A DNA stretch of 64,000 bases, from NCBI RefSeq assembly GCF_013409305.1, contig NZ_JACBZJ010000001.1, positions 372,001 to 436,000 of the forward strand, in the 5' to 3' direction. The notes beneath the pieces were generated by a model that saw only the letters and a program-made list of their open reading frames with translations, had not been told where the DNA came from and ran no database searches. The translations under genes were made by a program, and so were the position numbers. Below are positions 43,291-52,664 of this stretch, one piece after another. The DNA is from Cellulomonas soli (GTDB lineage Bacteria; Actinomycetota; Actinomycetes; Actinomycetales; Cellulomonadaceae). The first letter of the stretch is position 1; every line of letters starts with the position of its first letter.

Positions 43291-46200
43291 TCACTCCCAG
43301 CCTGTGGAGTCCTGCCCCAGCCGCTGCCACGTCGACCGCATCGCGGTGCGACCCCGCTCGAGCTGCGTGGCCGCGAGCACCGCGAGGAGCCCGGCACCGG
43401 CGACCAGGAGCCACACGGCCGCGCCGCCCCAGCCGGGCAGCAGCGCGACGAGCGGCACCCCGACGAGCAGCACGACGGCGACCAGCACCACGAGGACGCC
43501 GGTGGCGACCCGCCGGCGCACCCGGGTGAGCGCACCCCACCCGGCGACGAGGACGCCCACGAGGAGCACGGTCGCGGCCTCCAGCACCGACCGCGTGACG
43601 GCCTGCACCACGGGCACGACGACGAGGAACGCGACACCCACGAGCTCGAGCGCGACCACGTCGCCCCGTGCGACCGGTTCCGCGCGCCGGCGCAGGTCCG
43701 CGCGCCACAGCTCGACGACGACGAGCAGGGCCAGCCCGACCGGGATCGTGTAGGCGGCCGCACCGGCGTCGGACGCGCCCGCGACGATCGACCACCACGC
43801 GGCGCAGGCGAGCACGGGGGCGAGCGCCTGCAGCCGCCACAGCCGCAGGGTCACCCCCGCCGTGGCGGTCTGCACGGCGCCGGCGGCGAGCACGGGACCG
43901 AGCAGGAGCACGTCATCGGCACCGACCGCGGCGACGAGACCGAACGTCGAGGCGACGGCCCCGGTGACGGCGGTCGCCCGCGACCATGCACGGAGCCCGG
44001 GCACCCGGGCGGCGAGCACCGCAGCCGCGGCCGCGAACGCCGCGGCGAGTCCGGCGAGCACCGCGACCGTCGTCACCGGGCTCGCATCCGCCAGGCCGAG
44101 CAGGAGCAGCACCGCGACCAGCGCGGCCACCCCGGACAGCTCGCGCAACCCGCCGAGCCGCACCGGGGTGGCACCCAGTGCGGCGGCGACCGCGACGAGC
44201 ACCGCGGCGAGCACGAGGGCGGTCGTCGACCCTGCGCCCGCTGCTCCCTCTCCGCCGGGCACCGCCGTGAGCGTCAGCAGGCCGACGACCGCGACACCGG
44301 ACCCGCCCCAGGCGAAGGCCGACGACCGGGCGGGGTGCTCGGGACGCAGGCGGGCGTGTGCCACGAAGCCGAGCGGCACCGCAGCACCGAGCAGGGCGGT
44401 CACGTCACGGGCCACCGAGCCGGACAGGTCGAGCCAGACGAGCCCCGCGACCCAGGCGGACCACGCCAGGACGACGCCGACCGCCTGGCGCACCCCGCGT
44501 GCGACCCCCGTCGCCCGTGCGGCCAACGTCGTGTGCGTGGCACAGACGGCGAGCAGCGCGAGCGCGAACCACCCCACCCCGGCGACCGCCGCACCCGTGA
44601 TCACGAGCAGCGCCGCCAGGGCGCCGGACAGCTCGGCGACGACCGGACGCCCGCGCAGGCGCAACGCGACGGCGACCGCCGCAGCACAGCTGCCCGTGCC
44701 GACGAGCACGAGCACCGGCTGATCGGCGAGACCCAGCACCAGGGCCGACACGGCCACCGGGGCCGCGGCCAGGAGCACCGGCACGTCCCATCGGGTCCAC
44801 GTGCCGCGTCCGGAGGTGACGCGGTGCAGCGTCTCGGCCACGAGCAGGAGGCCCGCGGTCGTCGCCACCGCCACCCACGGCCGGTCCTGGAGGTCCGGCG
44901 TCCAGAGCCAGAGGACGGCCGACCAGCCCAGGAGGGTCGCCACGCCGCCGAGCGCGCCGAACCGGAGGAGTGCACCCAGAGCGACCAGGACCGCCGCGAC
45001 CGCCAGCACGAGCACCGGACCGGCGGGTGCCGGGACCGCGACCGCGGCCAGCACCGTGCCCGCGACGAGCTCGGCGGCGCCCACCACGAAGGGCGCGAGC
45101 ATCGGCGCGCCGGTGCGCAGGACGCCTCGACCGCCCCGAGCAGCTGCTGCGAGCGCGAGCGTCCCACCCACGCCGACGGCGACCGACGCCGCCAGCGTCA
45201 GGTCGGGCACCCGGTCGGCGGGAACGGCCGCGCGCACGGCGAGCCCGACGAGCGGAGCCGGCGCCACCAAGGCCGACCAGCGCGCGAGCTGGGTCCGGCG
45301 GGCCTGCGGCTGCAGCACGCCGACTGCCAGGACGGAGGCCCAGGCGACGAACGCCGGCCAGACACCGGCGCCCGCGTGCCCGGGTACCGGACCGGACGGG
45401 GACGCATCGGTCAGCGCGGCCGTCAGCACGGCGCCGAGGCCTGCGACCGAGGACACCCGCACAGCCACGACCCGCAACCGTGCGCCACCCCACCAACGCA
45501 CGAGGGCGGCCTCGACGACCGCGGTGACGGCCGGGACGAGCACCCACCACGGGCTGTCGTCCGCGAGCACGTGCGTGGCCCGCAGCGCCAGCGCTGCCGT
45601 GACCGGCACGCCCACCGCGACCAGCGCCCACGGCAGCAGCCGTGCGCCCTCGCCCGCCTGCGCGCACCAGTCGCCGACCGGTGACCGGTCGCGGTCGTCC
45701 GCGACTGCCGTGACCAGCGCGGCCAGCGTGAGCAGGGCGAGCGCGACGACCAGTGCGGTCAGCGCGGTCTGTGCGGTCTGTGCCGTGTCCTGGGCGTTCG
45801 CGGCGGCGCGCAACCCGAGGGACACGACGAGGGCGAGCGCCGTGACGGCATGCCCGACCAGCCCGAGGTGCAGCGCCACCGGCCCGGCGCCGCGCGGGAG
45901 CCGGTCCGCGCCGGTCGCCGTCGGCACGGGTGTGGGTGTGGGTGTGGGTGTGGCTGTGAGCGCAGGCGTAGGCGTCGGCGTCGCCCACGGCACCGCGCGG
46001 ACGGCGACCACGTGCGAGGCCGCCACGAGCGCGAGCCCGGCGGCCCCGGGCAGCCCGACACGCAGCACCCACGGCACCGGGACGAGCGTCGCCGCCGCGA
46101 GCCACGCCGTCGTGCCGAGCGCGGTCGCCGCCCAGACGGTCCCCGGGCCGGCCAGCGGGCCGACGACCGCGACGACCGCGAGCGTCGCCAGCACGCCGAC

Positions 46201-48192
46201 CACGAGCCACCGGTCGCCGGCCGTCGAACCCGTCGGCCAGACCGCGAGCGCCCCGGCACCGACGGTCGCCAGACCACCGGTCCACCACCGCCGCCAGTAC
46301 GAGTCGTCCGCGTCCCGGAGCAACCAGCCCACCAGGACCGGCACGTTCGCCGGCGAGTTCGCAGTCGCTGCCGCCGTCGCTCCCGCCGTCGCCGCCGAAG
46401 GCATCCTCGCCGGCACCGTCGCGAGGACCACGAGCACCGTCGCCACCACCAGAGCCACGCCCGGGCCGACGACCGGCTCGAGCGCGAGCACGACCCACAG
46501 GGGCGCGACGACCACCGCGCCGTCGAGGAGCCCGTCGATCCCGGCACGGGCCGCAGCACCCGTGCCCCTGCCCGTACCGGTGCCCGTACCAGTGCCCGTG
46601 CCCGTGACGGGACCGCGAGCGACGACCGGGCGCGCACGGCGCACGACGACCCAGACGGCCACCGCGGCCGGGGCCACGACGCCCCACCATGCCCCGCCCA
46701 CCGTCAGCAGCAGTCCGACACCAACCCCGATCGCCGGCACCGCGACCGCCCGCGCAGGCGCGCCCCGTCGCGCGATGAGCTCGGTCAGCGCCATGAAGCC
46801 CAGCACGAGCACGAACCCGACGACGGCCGCGGGAAGACCGGGCAGCAGCGCGAGGCCCACGACGCCCCAGGTCATCGGGGTCAGCAGGTCGGCGGCACCG
46901 GCAGGCAGGTGGGGGCGCAGCAGCTCGATCTGCAGCACGAGGAGCGAGCCCGCCAGTGCCACGGGCACGGTCGGCCAGCCGCCGGCGATCCAGGTGAGCG
47001 CGACGAGCACGCCGACCACGACGGTGCCGGGCCCGGCCACGGCGGCCGCAGGTCCGGCCCACGGGGCGGACGACCAGCGGCGTGCGGCCGCCGTCGTGAG
47101 CACCAGGGCGAGCGCCATCGCGGCGGTCTGCGCGGCGCTCGGGACCGCGACGTCCTGACCTGCGGGCCAGGGGCGCCCGACCCCGATCGTGAGCATCGCG
47201 GCGGCCAGCCACAGGGTCGGTGCCACCGAGAACCGGATGCCTGAGAGCGGGTGCCTGCGCGACCAGAGCAGACCCGCGCCCGCGCAGAGCACGCACAGGC
47301 CGGTGAGCACCACGGCGAGCGCGGGCCCGTGCGGGTCGGGCGGCACGGGGAACCCGTCGAGCACGGACGTGATCAGGAGGATCGGTGCGAGCAGGCCGCC
47401 GACGACCTCCAGCGCCCGACCGACGACGACAGCCCCGTGCCCGATGAGCCACCAGGCGGCGACGAACGGGACGGCGGCGCACACCAGCTCGGCGAGCGGC
47501 CGCAACCCCGGTCGCACGTCACCGAAGGCGAAGGCGACGAGTCCGAACACCCCGACGAACATCAGCAGGACGCCGAGATACGCCAGGCCGTGCAGAGCGA
47601 GCGACGAGCCGACCGTCTCGCGCAGCCGTCGCCACCGCAGGGCGCGCGCTGACGGTGCAGCCGGCACGGCCGCGGGGCGCGGACCCCAGGCCTCCGGCGG
47701 CGTCGACGCAGGCGAGACGGGTCGCGAGGCGGGTCGTGCAGCGGGCGCCGACGCCGGCCCCGCCGGGCGGCCCGCCGCAGGACTCGACGACGGCGACACG
47801 AACGGTGCTGCCGACGCCGGTGCGGCGACCGGCGCGGGCACCTGGGCAACGCCCGTAGCGGTCACGGGCGCGAGGAGCGTCCCGGTCGCCTCGGCCGTCA
47901 GCCGCCCGAGCGCCTCCCGCACCCCCCGCTCCTGGGCGTCGTCGAGCGTGACGCCGGCGCGCAGCTCGGGCAGGAAGACCTCGTCGACGAAGCGCAGCGC
48001 CGCCAGGTCGAGGGGCCCCAGGGCCCGCCGGACGGGCCGCGGGTCCGCCCACACGGTCTGCCCGTCCGACAGCCAGCGCGACCACGAGCCGGCCCGCCAC
48101 ATCCGCAGCGGCGCGCGCCCCGTCGGGTCGACGTACCAGTGGTCGTCCGTTCCGTCCGTGCGACCTGCGCTTCCCGTCCCGTCCTCGTGCAC
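43291..48192 (-). CDS. giant polytopic membrane protein (SCO7613 C-terminal type)
   Basis: 1633 residues from a GTG with GGAGG-GGG upstream. The first 60 residues carry a DUF2510-like segment (DDHWYVDPTGRAPLRMWRAG), then a Pro/Ala linker, then several dozen predicted membrane segments to the end. The pattern (Ala/Val/Leu-rich helices separated by Arg-Trp turns) matches the actinobacterial SCO7613 group. Two repeat-coded linkers (TPTPTPTP and TGTGTGTG) interrupt it. No enzyme motif found. Possibly a large envelope scaffold or transporter; unknown. It is by far the longest gene here. Confidence 0.85.
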   Translation of the reverse strand: MHEDGTGSAGRTDGTDDHWYVDPTGRAPLRMWRAGSWSRWLSDGQTVWADPRPVRRALGPLDLAALRFVDEVFLPELRAGVTLDDAQERGVREALGRLTAEATGTLLAPVTATGVAQVPAPVAAPASAAPFVSPSSSPAAGRPAGPASAPAARPASRPVSPASTPPEAWGPRPAAVPAAPSARALRWRRLRETVGSSLALHGLAYLGVLLMFVGVFGLVAFAFGDVRPGLRPLAELVCAAVPFVAAWWLIGHGAVVVGRALEVVGGLLAPILLITSVLDGFPVPPDPHGPALAVVLTGLCVLCAGAGLLWSRRHPLSGIRFSVAPTLWLAAAMLTIGVGRPWPAGQDVAVPSAAQTAAMALALVLTTAAARRWSSAPWAGPAAAVAGPGTVVVGVLVALTWIAGGWPTVPVALAGSLLVLQIELLRPHLPAGAADLLTPMTWGVVGLALLPGLPAAVVGFVLVLGFMALTELIARRGAPARAVAVPAIGVGVGLLLTVGGAWWGVVAPAAVAVWVVVRRARPVVARGPVTGTGTGTGTGTGRGTGAAARAGIDGLLDGAVVVAPLWVVLALEPVVGPGVALVVATVLVVLATVPARMPSAATAGATAAATANSPANVPVLVGWLLRDADDSYWRRWWTGGLATVGAGALAVWPTGSTAGDRWLVVGVLATLAVVAVVGPLAGPGTVWAATALGTTAWLAAATLVPVPWVLRVGLPGAAGLALVAASHVVAVRAVPWATPTPTPALTATPTPTPTPVPTATGADRLPRGAGPVALHLGLVGHAVTALALVVSLGLRAAANAQDTAQTAQTALTALVVALALLTLAALVTAVADDRDRSPVGDWCAQAGEGARLLPWALVAVGVPVTAALALRATHVLADDSPWWVLVPAVTAVVEAALVRWWGGARLRVVAVRVSSVAGLGAVLTAALTDASPSGPVPGHAGAGVWPAFVAWASVLAVGVLQPQARRTQLARWSALVAPAPLVGLAVRAAVPADRVPDLTLAASVAVGVGGTLALAAAARGGRGVLRTGAPMLAPFVVGAAELVAGTVLAAVAVPAPAGPVLVLAVAAVLVALGALLRFGALGGVATLLGWSAVLWLWTPDLQDRPWVAVATTAGLLLVAETLHRVTSGRGTWTRWDVPVLLAAAPVAVSALVLGLADQPVLVLVGTGSCAAAVAVALRLRGRPVVAELSGALAALLVITGAAVAGVGWFALALLAVCATHTTLAARATGVARGVRQAVGVVLAWSAWVAGLVWLDLSGSVARDVTALLGAAVPLGFVAHARLRPEHPARSSAFAWGGSGVAVVGLLTLTAVPGGEGAAGAGSTTALVLAAVLVAVAAALGATPVRLGGLRELSGVAALVAVLLLLGLADASPVTTVAVLAGLAAAFAAAAAVLAARVPGLRAWSRATAVTGAVASTFGLVAAVGADDVLLLGPVLAAGAVQTATAGVTLRLWRLQALAPVLACAAWWSIVAGASDAGAAAYTIPVGLALLVVVELWRADLRRRAEPVARGDVVALELVGVAFLVVVPVVQAVTRSVLEAATVLLVGVLVAGWGALTRVRRRVATGVLVVLVAVVLLVGVPLVALLPGWGGAAVWLLVAGAGLLAVLAATQLERGRTAMRSTWQRLGQDSTGWE
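45928..45951 (-). repeat. hexanucleotide coding repeat (TP)n
   Basis: Four copies of GGGTGT on the plus strand encode TPTPTPTP in the giant membrane protein. A similar Thr-Gly hexamer run lies near 46553-46612. Confidence 0.75.
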
Positions 48193-48368
48193 CGCGTCCC
48201 CCTCCGTGGTGCCGGGAGGCGGACGCGCCGACGGTCACCGTGCTCGGCGCACCCGCAGGTTGCGCGTCAGGGCACGACCGTAGCGATGCGACGCCCCGTG
48301 ACCGGCTCGTCCACAGCCACCGATCGGGGTGAGATCTCCCGGTCCGCCGGGCGGGCATCGCCCCGGGC

Positions 48369-49010
48369 TCAGAACAGGACCGACTCGCCCAGGTGCTGCT
48401 CCGCCTCGAGGTCGAGCAGGAACCGCTTGCGCGCCACCCCGGCGGCGAACCCCACCAGCGAGCCGTCGGCACCGATGACCCGATGGCAGGGAACCACCAC
48501 GGCGAGGCGGTTGCGCCCGTTCGCCGCACCGACGGCGCGGGATGAGGTCCGCGGGTCGAGCCCGATCTCCTCGGCCAGCCGGCCGTACGACCACGTCCGG
48601 CCGAACGGGATCCGCAGCAGACCTCTCCACACGCGCACCTGGAAGTCCGAGCCGTCGAGGTGGACGGGCAGGTCGAACGCCGTGCGCTCGCCTGCCACGT
48701 ACTCCTCGAGCTGGCGACGCGCATCCGCGAGGCCGTCGTCGTCGCGCGCCCCGAGGTCGGCGGGCACCGCCGAGGGGCGGGCCCCGGCGAACTGGACCGC
48801 GGTCAGGACGCCCCCGCGCGCCACGATCGTGACGTCCCCGACCGGTGTCCCCAGAACCGTGTGGTGCACGCGCGCCGCAGCGTCCGCCACGACCACCCGC
48901 ACCGTGCCCGCGGCACCCGCGGCACTCGCCGCGTCCACCGCACCCGCCACGTCCCTTGCACCTGCCACGTCCACTGCGCCCGCCACGTCCACCGTGCCGT
49001 CGTGCTGCAT
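48369..49010 (-). CDS. ogt: methylated-DNA-protein-cysteine methyltransferase
   Basis: 213 residues. The active site reads VVVPCHRVIG and is preceded by RTSSRAVGAANGRNRLA, with SYGRLAEEIG and LVGFAAGVARKR; the Cys accepts the O6-alkyl group from guanine. The N-terminal 40 residues are a six-residue repeat (DVAGAV, DVAGAR) coded by an 18-bp DNA repeat and are probably dispensable; a later start is possible. Downstream of the MscS gene on the same strand and near alkA, another alkylation-repair gene. Confidence 0.9.
   Translation of the reverse strand: MQHDGTVDVAGAVDVAGARDVAGAVDAASAAGAAGTVRVVVADAAARVHHTVLGTPVGDVTIVARGGVLTAVQFAGARPSAVPADLGARDDDGLADARRQLEEYVAGERTAFDLPVHLDGSDFQVRVWRGLLRIPFGRTWSYGRLAEEIGLDPRTSSRAVGAANGRNRLAVVVPCHRVIGADGSLVGFAAGVARKRFLLDLEAEQHLGESVLF
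48931..48994 (-). repeat. 18-bp coding tandem repeat in ogt
   Basis: About three and a half 18-bp units of the type ACGTCCACCGCACCCGCC encode DVAGAV repeats at the Ogt N-terminus. Confidence 0.75.
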
Positions 49011-49125
49011 GCCCACGATCCTCCCCCGTCCCTCCCACACGCCCGAGCCCCCGACCATCGGTGCGAGGCGATGCGGAGCAGGCGTCACCGGAAGACGCCC
49101 GGCGGCGCCGAGACGTGAGGTCGGG

Positions 49126-51063
49126 TCAGGGGCGCATCTCCCGTCGGGTCGAGCGGCGCTCGACGGTCGGGCGGGCGCCGAACACCTGGGTGCTGTCGAG
49201 GGAGCCCTCGGGGCGCACGGGAGCACCGTAGGCGGGCGAGGTCGGCGCACCCGCCGGCTCGACGAAGTCGAGCGACCAGCCCGGGGACGCGGCCGGCGCA
49301 GCCTGCGGGGCGGCGGGCGGCTGCAGGCGGCCCGCGCCACCCTGGTCGACGTACCCGGGGCCGCCGTGCGGGGAACCGTACCCGGGTGCCGTGCCGTACC
49401 CGGCTGAGGTGCCGTACCCGGGCGCAGCCGGTCCGCCCCCGCCGTGGCCGGAGGGGGCCTGCCCGATCGGCCCGCCGAACACCTGGGTCGCACCGGCGTC
49501 CGGCGTGGCCGGTGCCGCGACCGGGCCGCCCTGCCCGCGGCCGACCACGATGACCGGCGCCGAGGCCGGCGTCGCGGGTCCGGCGGCCGTCGGGCGGGGG
49601 GCCCCGCCCACGGGCGCCGAGCTGGCCGACCGACGGGCCGCCACCGGCTCGCTCACCGCTGCCGGCTGGGCGGCCTCGACCACCACGGGTCGAGCAACGG
49701 CGCGGGCCACGGGCGCCGCCGTCCGACCGGCGCGCACGTCGAGCACGGCCGGTCCAGGACCGGCGAAGGCCTGGGCGCGCTCGAGACCCTCGAGCGACCC
49801 GGTGAACTGGCGCGCCCGCTGACCGGCGATGTCGAACGCCTGCGTCTCTCCGAACGCCGCTCGCGGGGGCGTCGGCGGGGCCGGCGGGCGCACGGGGGCG
49901 GCGCCGACCTGCTCCTGGCGTGTGCGCGGCAGCGCGTCCCGCCCGTGCTGCTGGACCCAGCCGAGCAGCCCTTCGCGGACGGCGCAGCGCAGGTCGTCCA
50001 GCGCCGGGGCGTCGCCCGCGCTGAGGAGCGCACGCACCCGCACGCTCCCGCCGACGGCGTCGAGGACCTGCAGCACGCCGACCCGCCCGTCCCACAGCTC
50101 GTCCTGGGTCAGCAGGCGCTCGAGCTCGCCGCGCACGGCCTCGACGGGCACCGTCCAGTCCAGGTCCAGGTCGACCGTGCCGAGCGGGCCGTCGTCGGTG
50201 CGCGACCAGCTCTCGAGCACCGAGGACGTCACACGCGACGTGGGCAGCACGAGCCGCCGGTCGTCCCACAGCTGCACGACGACGTGCACGAGCGTGATCT
50301 GCTCGACCCTTCCCCACTGCCCCTCGACGACCACGACGTCGTCGACGCGCACGGCGTCCCCGAACGCGAGCCGGACGCCTGCGGCGAGGTCGGCGAGCAC
50401 GTCGCGCGCAGCGACCACGGTGGCGACGCCCAGCAGCCCGGCGAGGCCGAGCACGACCGCACCGGCGGCGGCCGCCCCCGGCAGTGTCACCAGGGCGACC
50501 CCGGTCGCCGCGGTGACCAGCAGCGGGACGGTCAGCGCCCGCACGCCCCGCACCTGGGCCTGCGCCCGGTCGACCGTCCGCGGGTCGCCCGGTCCGGAGG
50601 CCTCCTCGCGCACGCCCGCGGCACGGGCGACGCTCATCGCGGCCGAGCCGAGCAGCCATGCCGCCGAGGCGATGGCCGCGACGACGAGCACGTGGTCGAC
50701 GACCGTCACCCAGGTCGCGGGTGCGGCGGCCCGGGTGACCGCGAGGTCCAGGGCGACGGCGACGAGCAGCGCCCGGGTGGCCCGATGAGTCTGCGGCGCG
50801 ACGTCCGTGGCGAGCGCGCTCGACCGGGTGGCCCGGCGCACGAGCGCCGCCACGACGAGCGAGGCGAGCCAGGCGACGACGACCGCGACGACGAGGGCCA
50901 CGGCGAGGCGGACAGGGCTCGTGGACCCGCCGGTCTGGTCGGTGGTCACCGCTGCGAAGGCGTCGGTGGGCACCGAGGCGAACGCGTCCGTGGGCACCGA
51001 GGCGAGGGCGGTCAGGGAGGGCAGCACGCCGCTCAGGGTAGACACCTCGCGCGTCCGGTTCAT
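49126..51063 (-). CDS. MscS-family channel with long disordered C-terminal tail
   Basis: 645 residues from ATG at 51063; a GTG about 18 bases later is an alternative start. Residues 1-50 include a VPTDAFASVPTDAFA repeat. About four membrane helices follow, then an MscS pore/beta region (VLGLAGLLGVATVVAARDVLADLAAGVRLAFGDAVRVDDVVVVEGQWGRVEQI in shortened form: GLAGLLGVATVVAARDVLAD). From about 380 the protein is Pro/Gly/Ala-rich and carries four copies of a TQ-[AV]-F motif (ETQAFD, ATQVFG, STQVFG, plus AQAF). Such threonines are typical phospho-Thr/FHA sites in actinobacteria. Likely a tension-gated efflux channel. Confidence 0.8.
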   Translation of the reverse strand: MNRTREVSTLSGVLPSLTALASVPTDAFASVPTDAFAAVTTDQTGGSTSPVRLAVALVVAVVVAWLASLVVAALVRRATRSSALATDVAPQTHRATRALLVAVALDLAVTRAAAPATWVTVVDHVLVVAAIASAAWLLGSAAMSVARAAGVREEASGPGDPRTVDRAQAQVRGVRALTVPLLVTAATGVALVTLPGAAAAGAVVLGLAGLLGVATVVAARDVLADLAAGVRLAFGDAVRVDDVVVVEGQWGRVEQITLVHVVVQLWDDRRLVLPTSRVTSSVLESWSRTDDGPLGTVDLDLDWTVPVEAVRGELERLLTQDELWDGRVGVLQVLDAVGGSVRVRALLSAGDAPALDDLRCAVREGLLGWVQQHGRDALPRTRQEQVGAAPVRPPAPPTPPRAAFGETQAFDIAGQRARQFTGSLEGLERAQAFAGPGPAVLDVRAGRTAAPVARAVARPVVVEAAQPAAVSEPVAARRSASSAPVGGAPRPTAAGPATPASAPVIVVGRGQGGPVAAPATPDAGATQVFGGPIGQAPSGHGGGGPAAPGYGTSAGYGTAPGYGSPHGGPGYVDQGGAGRLQPPAAPQAAPAASPGWSLDFVEPAGAPTSPAYGAPVRPEGSLDSTQVFGARPTVERRSTRREMRP

Positions 51064-51191
51064 CCTGGTCCTGCGACCGATCTGTCCGGATCGCCGGGCC
51101 GACCTGCGCGGACGGGTGCCGAAGTCCGGAGCCGGGCGCGCGGGACGCGGACAGGCCGGCGCAGGGTACGAACGAGGAAGCAGACAAGGAA

Positions 51192-51224
51192 GGTGCCCCA
51201 CCCCGACCCCCGGGGCGGGGCACC
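51192..51224. terminator. orphan terminator-like hairpin
   Basis: A 13-bp stem with one mismatch (51192-51204 with 51212-51224), 7-nt loop, in a region where both flanking genes start rather than end. It could end a small RNA or attenuate the MscS gene. Confidence 0.55.
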
Positions 51225-51526
51225 GATCAGGAGCAGTCTCGCCGGCACGGGGCGTGGCGCACTCCCTGACCCTCTCGGGTCCGGCCCGGCTCTCGCCGTG
51301 ACCCACGACGCGGCGGGCCTGGACGCCCACCGACCGGTCGCGAAGGTGCCCCCTGCGATCGGCTGACCTGATCTTGACCCTCTCTGTGCCGATCCGCATC
51401 CGGAACGGCGGATCGGATCTGCCAGATCGTGAGCCCGCGACGGGTTTGGAGAGGGCCGAGAGGTCAGCTCCGGTGTCGGTACCCGTGCCTATCGTGGCGA
51501 CACCCGGGCCCGTGCCGGACGCGGAA

Positions 51527-51554
51527 GGCACGCCGGACAGGCACGGCACGCCGG
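51527..51554. repeat. GGCACGCCGG direct repeat
   Basis: Two exact copies of GGCACGCCGG, 18 bp apart, 60 bp before alkA. Related to the repeat at 18755-18777. Confidence 0.5.
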
Positions 51555-51615
51555 CCTGGCGCGGCAATGCGCACGGGCGCGGCAGGGCGTGGGACGACGC
51601 AGGGACGGAGGCACG

Positions 51616-52491
51616 GTGCGACACGACGTGACGGTCCCCTTCGCCGCCGCACCCGCGCTCGCCTCCCTGGCGGCGCACGCGGTCCCGGGCGTCGAGACGG
51701 TCGACCGCTCCGCGGGCACCGTGCGGCGACTCGTGGACCTGGGCGAGGGGCCGGTCGTCGTGCACGTGACGTTGCACGACGGTCTGGTCTCGGCGACGGT
51801 CGACGACGAGGGCGCCGTCCACCCGACCCGCGCGCCCGCTCCGCGGACGGCCGCGCTGGACGCCCTGCTGCGCCGGTGGTTCGGCCTCGACGACGACCTG
51901 GGTGCCGTCCGGTCCGCGCTCGGGGGCGACGCGCTCATCGGCCCGCTGCTGTCCGTGCGCCCGGACCTGCGGGTCCTCGGGCACCCGGACGGTTTCGAGG
52001 CGGCCGTGACGACCGTGCTCGGGCAGCAGGTGTCACTCGCGGCGGCCCGGACGTTCGGCGGTCGGCTCGCGCAGGCGTACGGCACGCCGCACGCCGGCAG
52101 CGGGCTCGTGACCTACCCCGACGCGGGCACGATCGCCCGCGTCGACCCCGTCGACCTGCAGGCGGTGCTGCGCGTGCCGCACTCCCGCGCCCGCACGGTG
52201 CACGCGTTGGCCACGGCCTGCTCACGCGGTCTGGCGCTGACCCCGGGGAGTGACCACGCCGAGGTGCGCCGTCAGCTGCTGGCGCTGCCCGGCGTCGGCC
52301 CGTGGACGGTCGAGTACCTGGCGGTGCGGGTGCTCGCCGACAGGGACGCGTGGCCCTCGGGGGACCTCGTGCTGCGCCGGGCCCTCGGTGGGACGGACGC
52401 CGCCGGCACGGAGCGCGCGGCCGAGGCGTGGCGTCCGTGGCGGGCCCACGCCGCGTTCCACCTGTGGACGGCGACCGCGTACCCGGCCTGA
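51616..52491 (+). CDS. alkA: AlkA-type DNA-3-methyladenine glycosylase
   Basis: 291 residues from a GTG with GGAGG at 51607-51611. An AlkA N-terminal domain precedes the helix-hairpin-helix GPD motif: VTTVLGQQVSLAAARTF, LLALPGVGPWTVEYLAVRVL, and the catalytic Asp in WPSGDLVLRRALGG. It removes alkylated bases. No Ada domain is fused. Ogt is encoded 2.6 kb away, giving a local alkylation-repair pair. Confidence 0.9.
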   Translation: MRHDVTVPFAAAPALASLAAHAVPGVETVDRSAGTVRRLVDLGEGPVVVHVTLHDGLVSATVDDEGAVHPTRAPAPRTAALDALLRRWFGLDDDLGAVRSALGGDALIGPLLSVRPDLRVLGHPDGFEAAVTTVLGQQVSLAAARTFGGRLAQAYGTPHAGSGLVTYPDAGTIARVDPVDLQAVLRVPHSRARTVHALATACSRGLALTPGSDHAEVRRQLLALPGVGPWTVEYLAVRVLADRDAWPSGDLVLRRALGGTDAAGTERAAEAWRPWRAHAAFHLWTATAYPA

Positions 52492-52664
52492 GCCGCGTCG
52501 CGTCCGGGGTGGCACGAGGCGGAGACCACCGTGTCCCGAGGCACGTCGTTCTCACACACCCGCACGATGCGAACGCATGACGATCCCGTCACGATCGGGG
52601 CGACCGGGTCACGATCGGACCACGACCAGCCCTGGCCCCGCGGTGCCGCCCTACCGTCGAGGAC

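Larger units (their letters stand above)
51064..51615. other. 552-bp divergent intergenic region with orphan hairpins
   Basis: Between the minus-strand MscS gene and plus-strand alkA. It contains a terminator-like hairpin (51192-51224), a second perfect 8-bp-arm hairpin CCGATCCG/CGGATCGG (51389-51396 with 51409-51416) and a GGCACGCCGG direct repeat (51527-51554). No long ORF is convincing. It is the largest non-coding stretch in the window. Confidence 0.5.
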
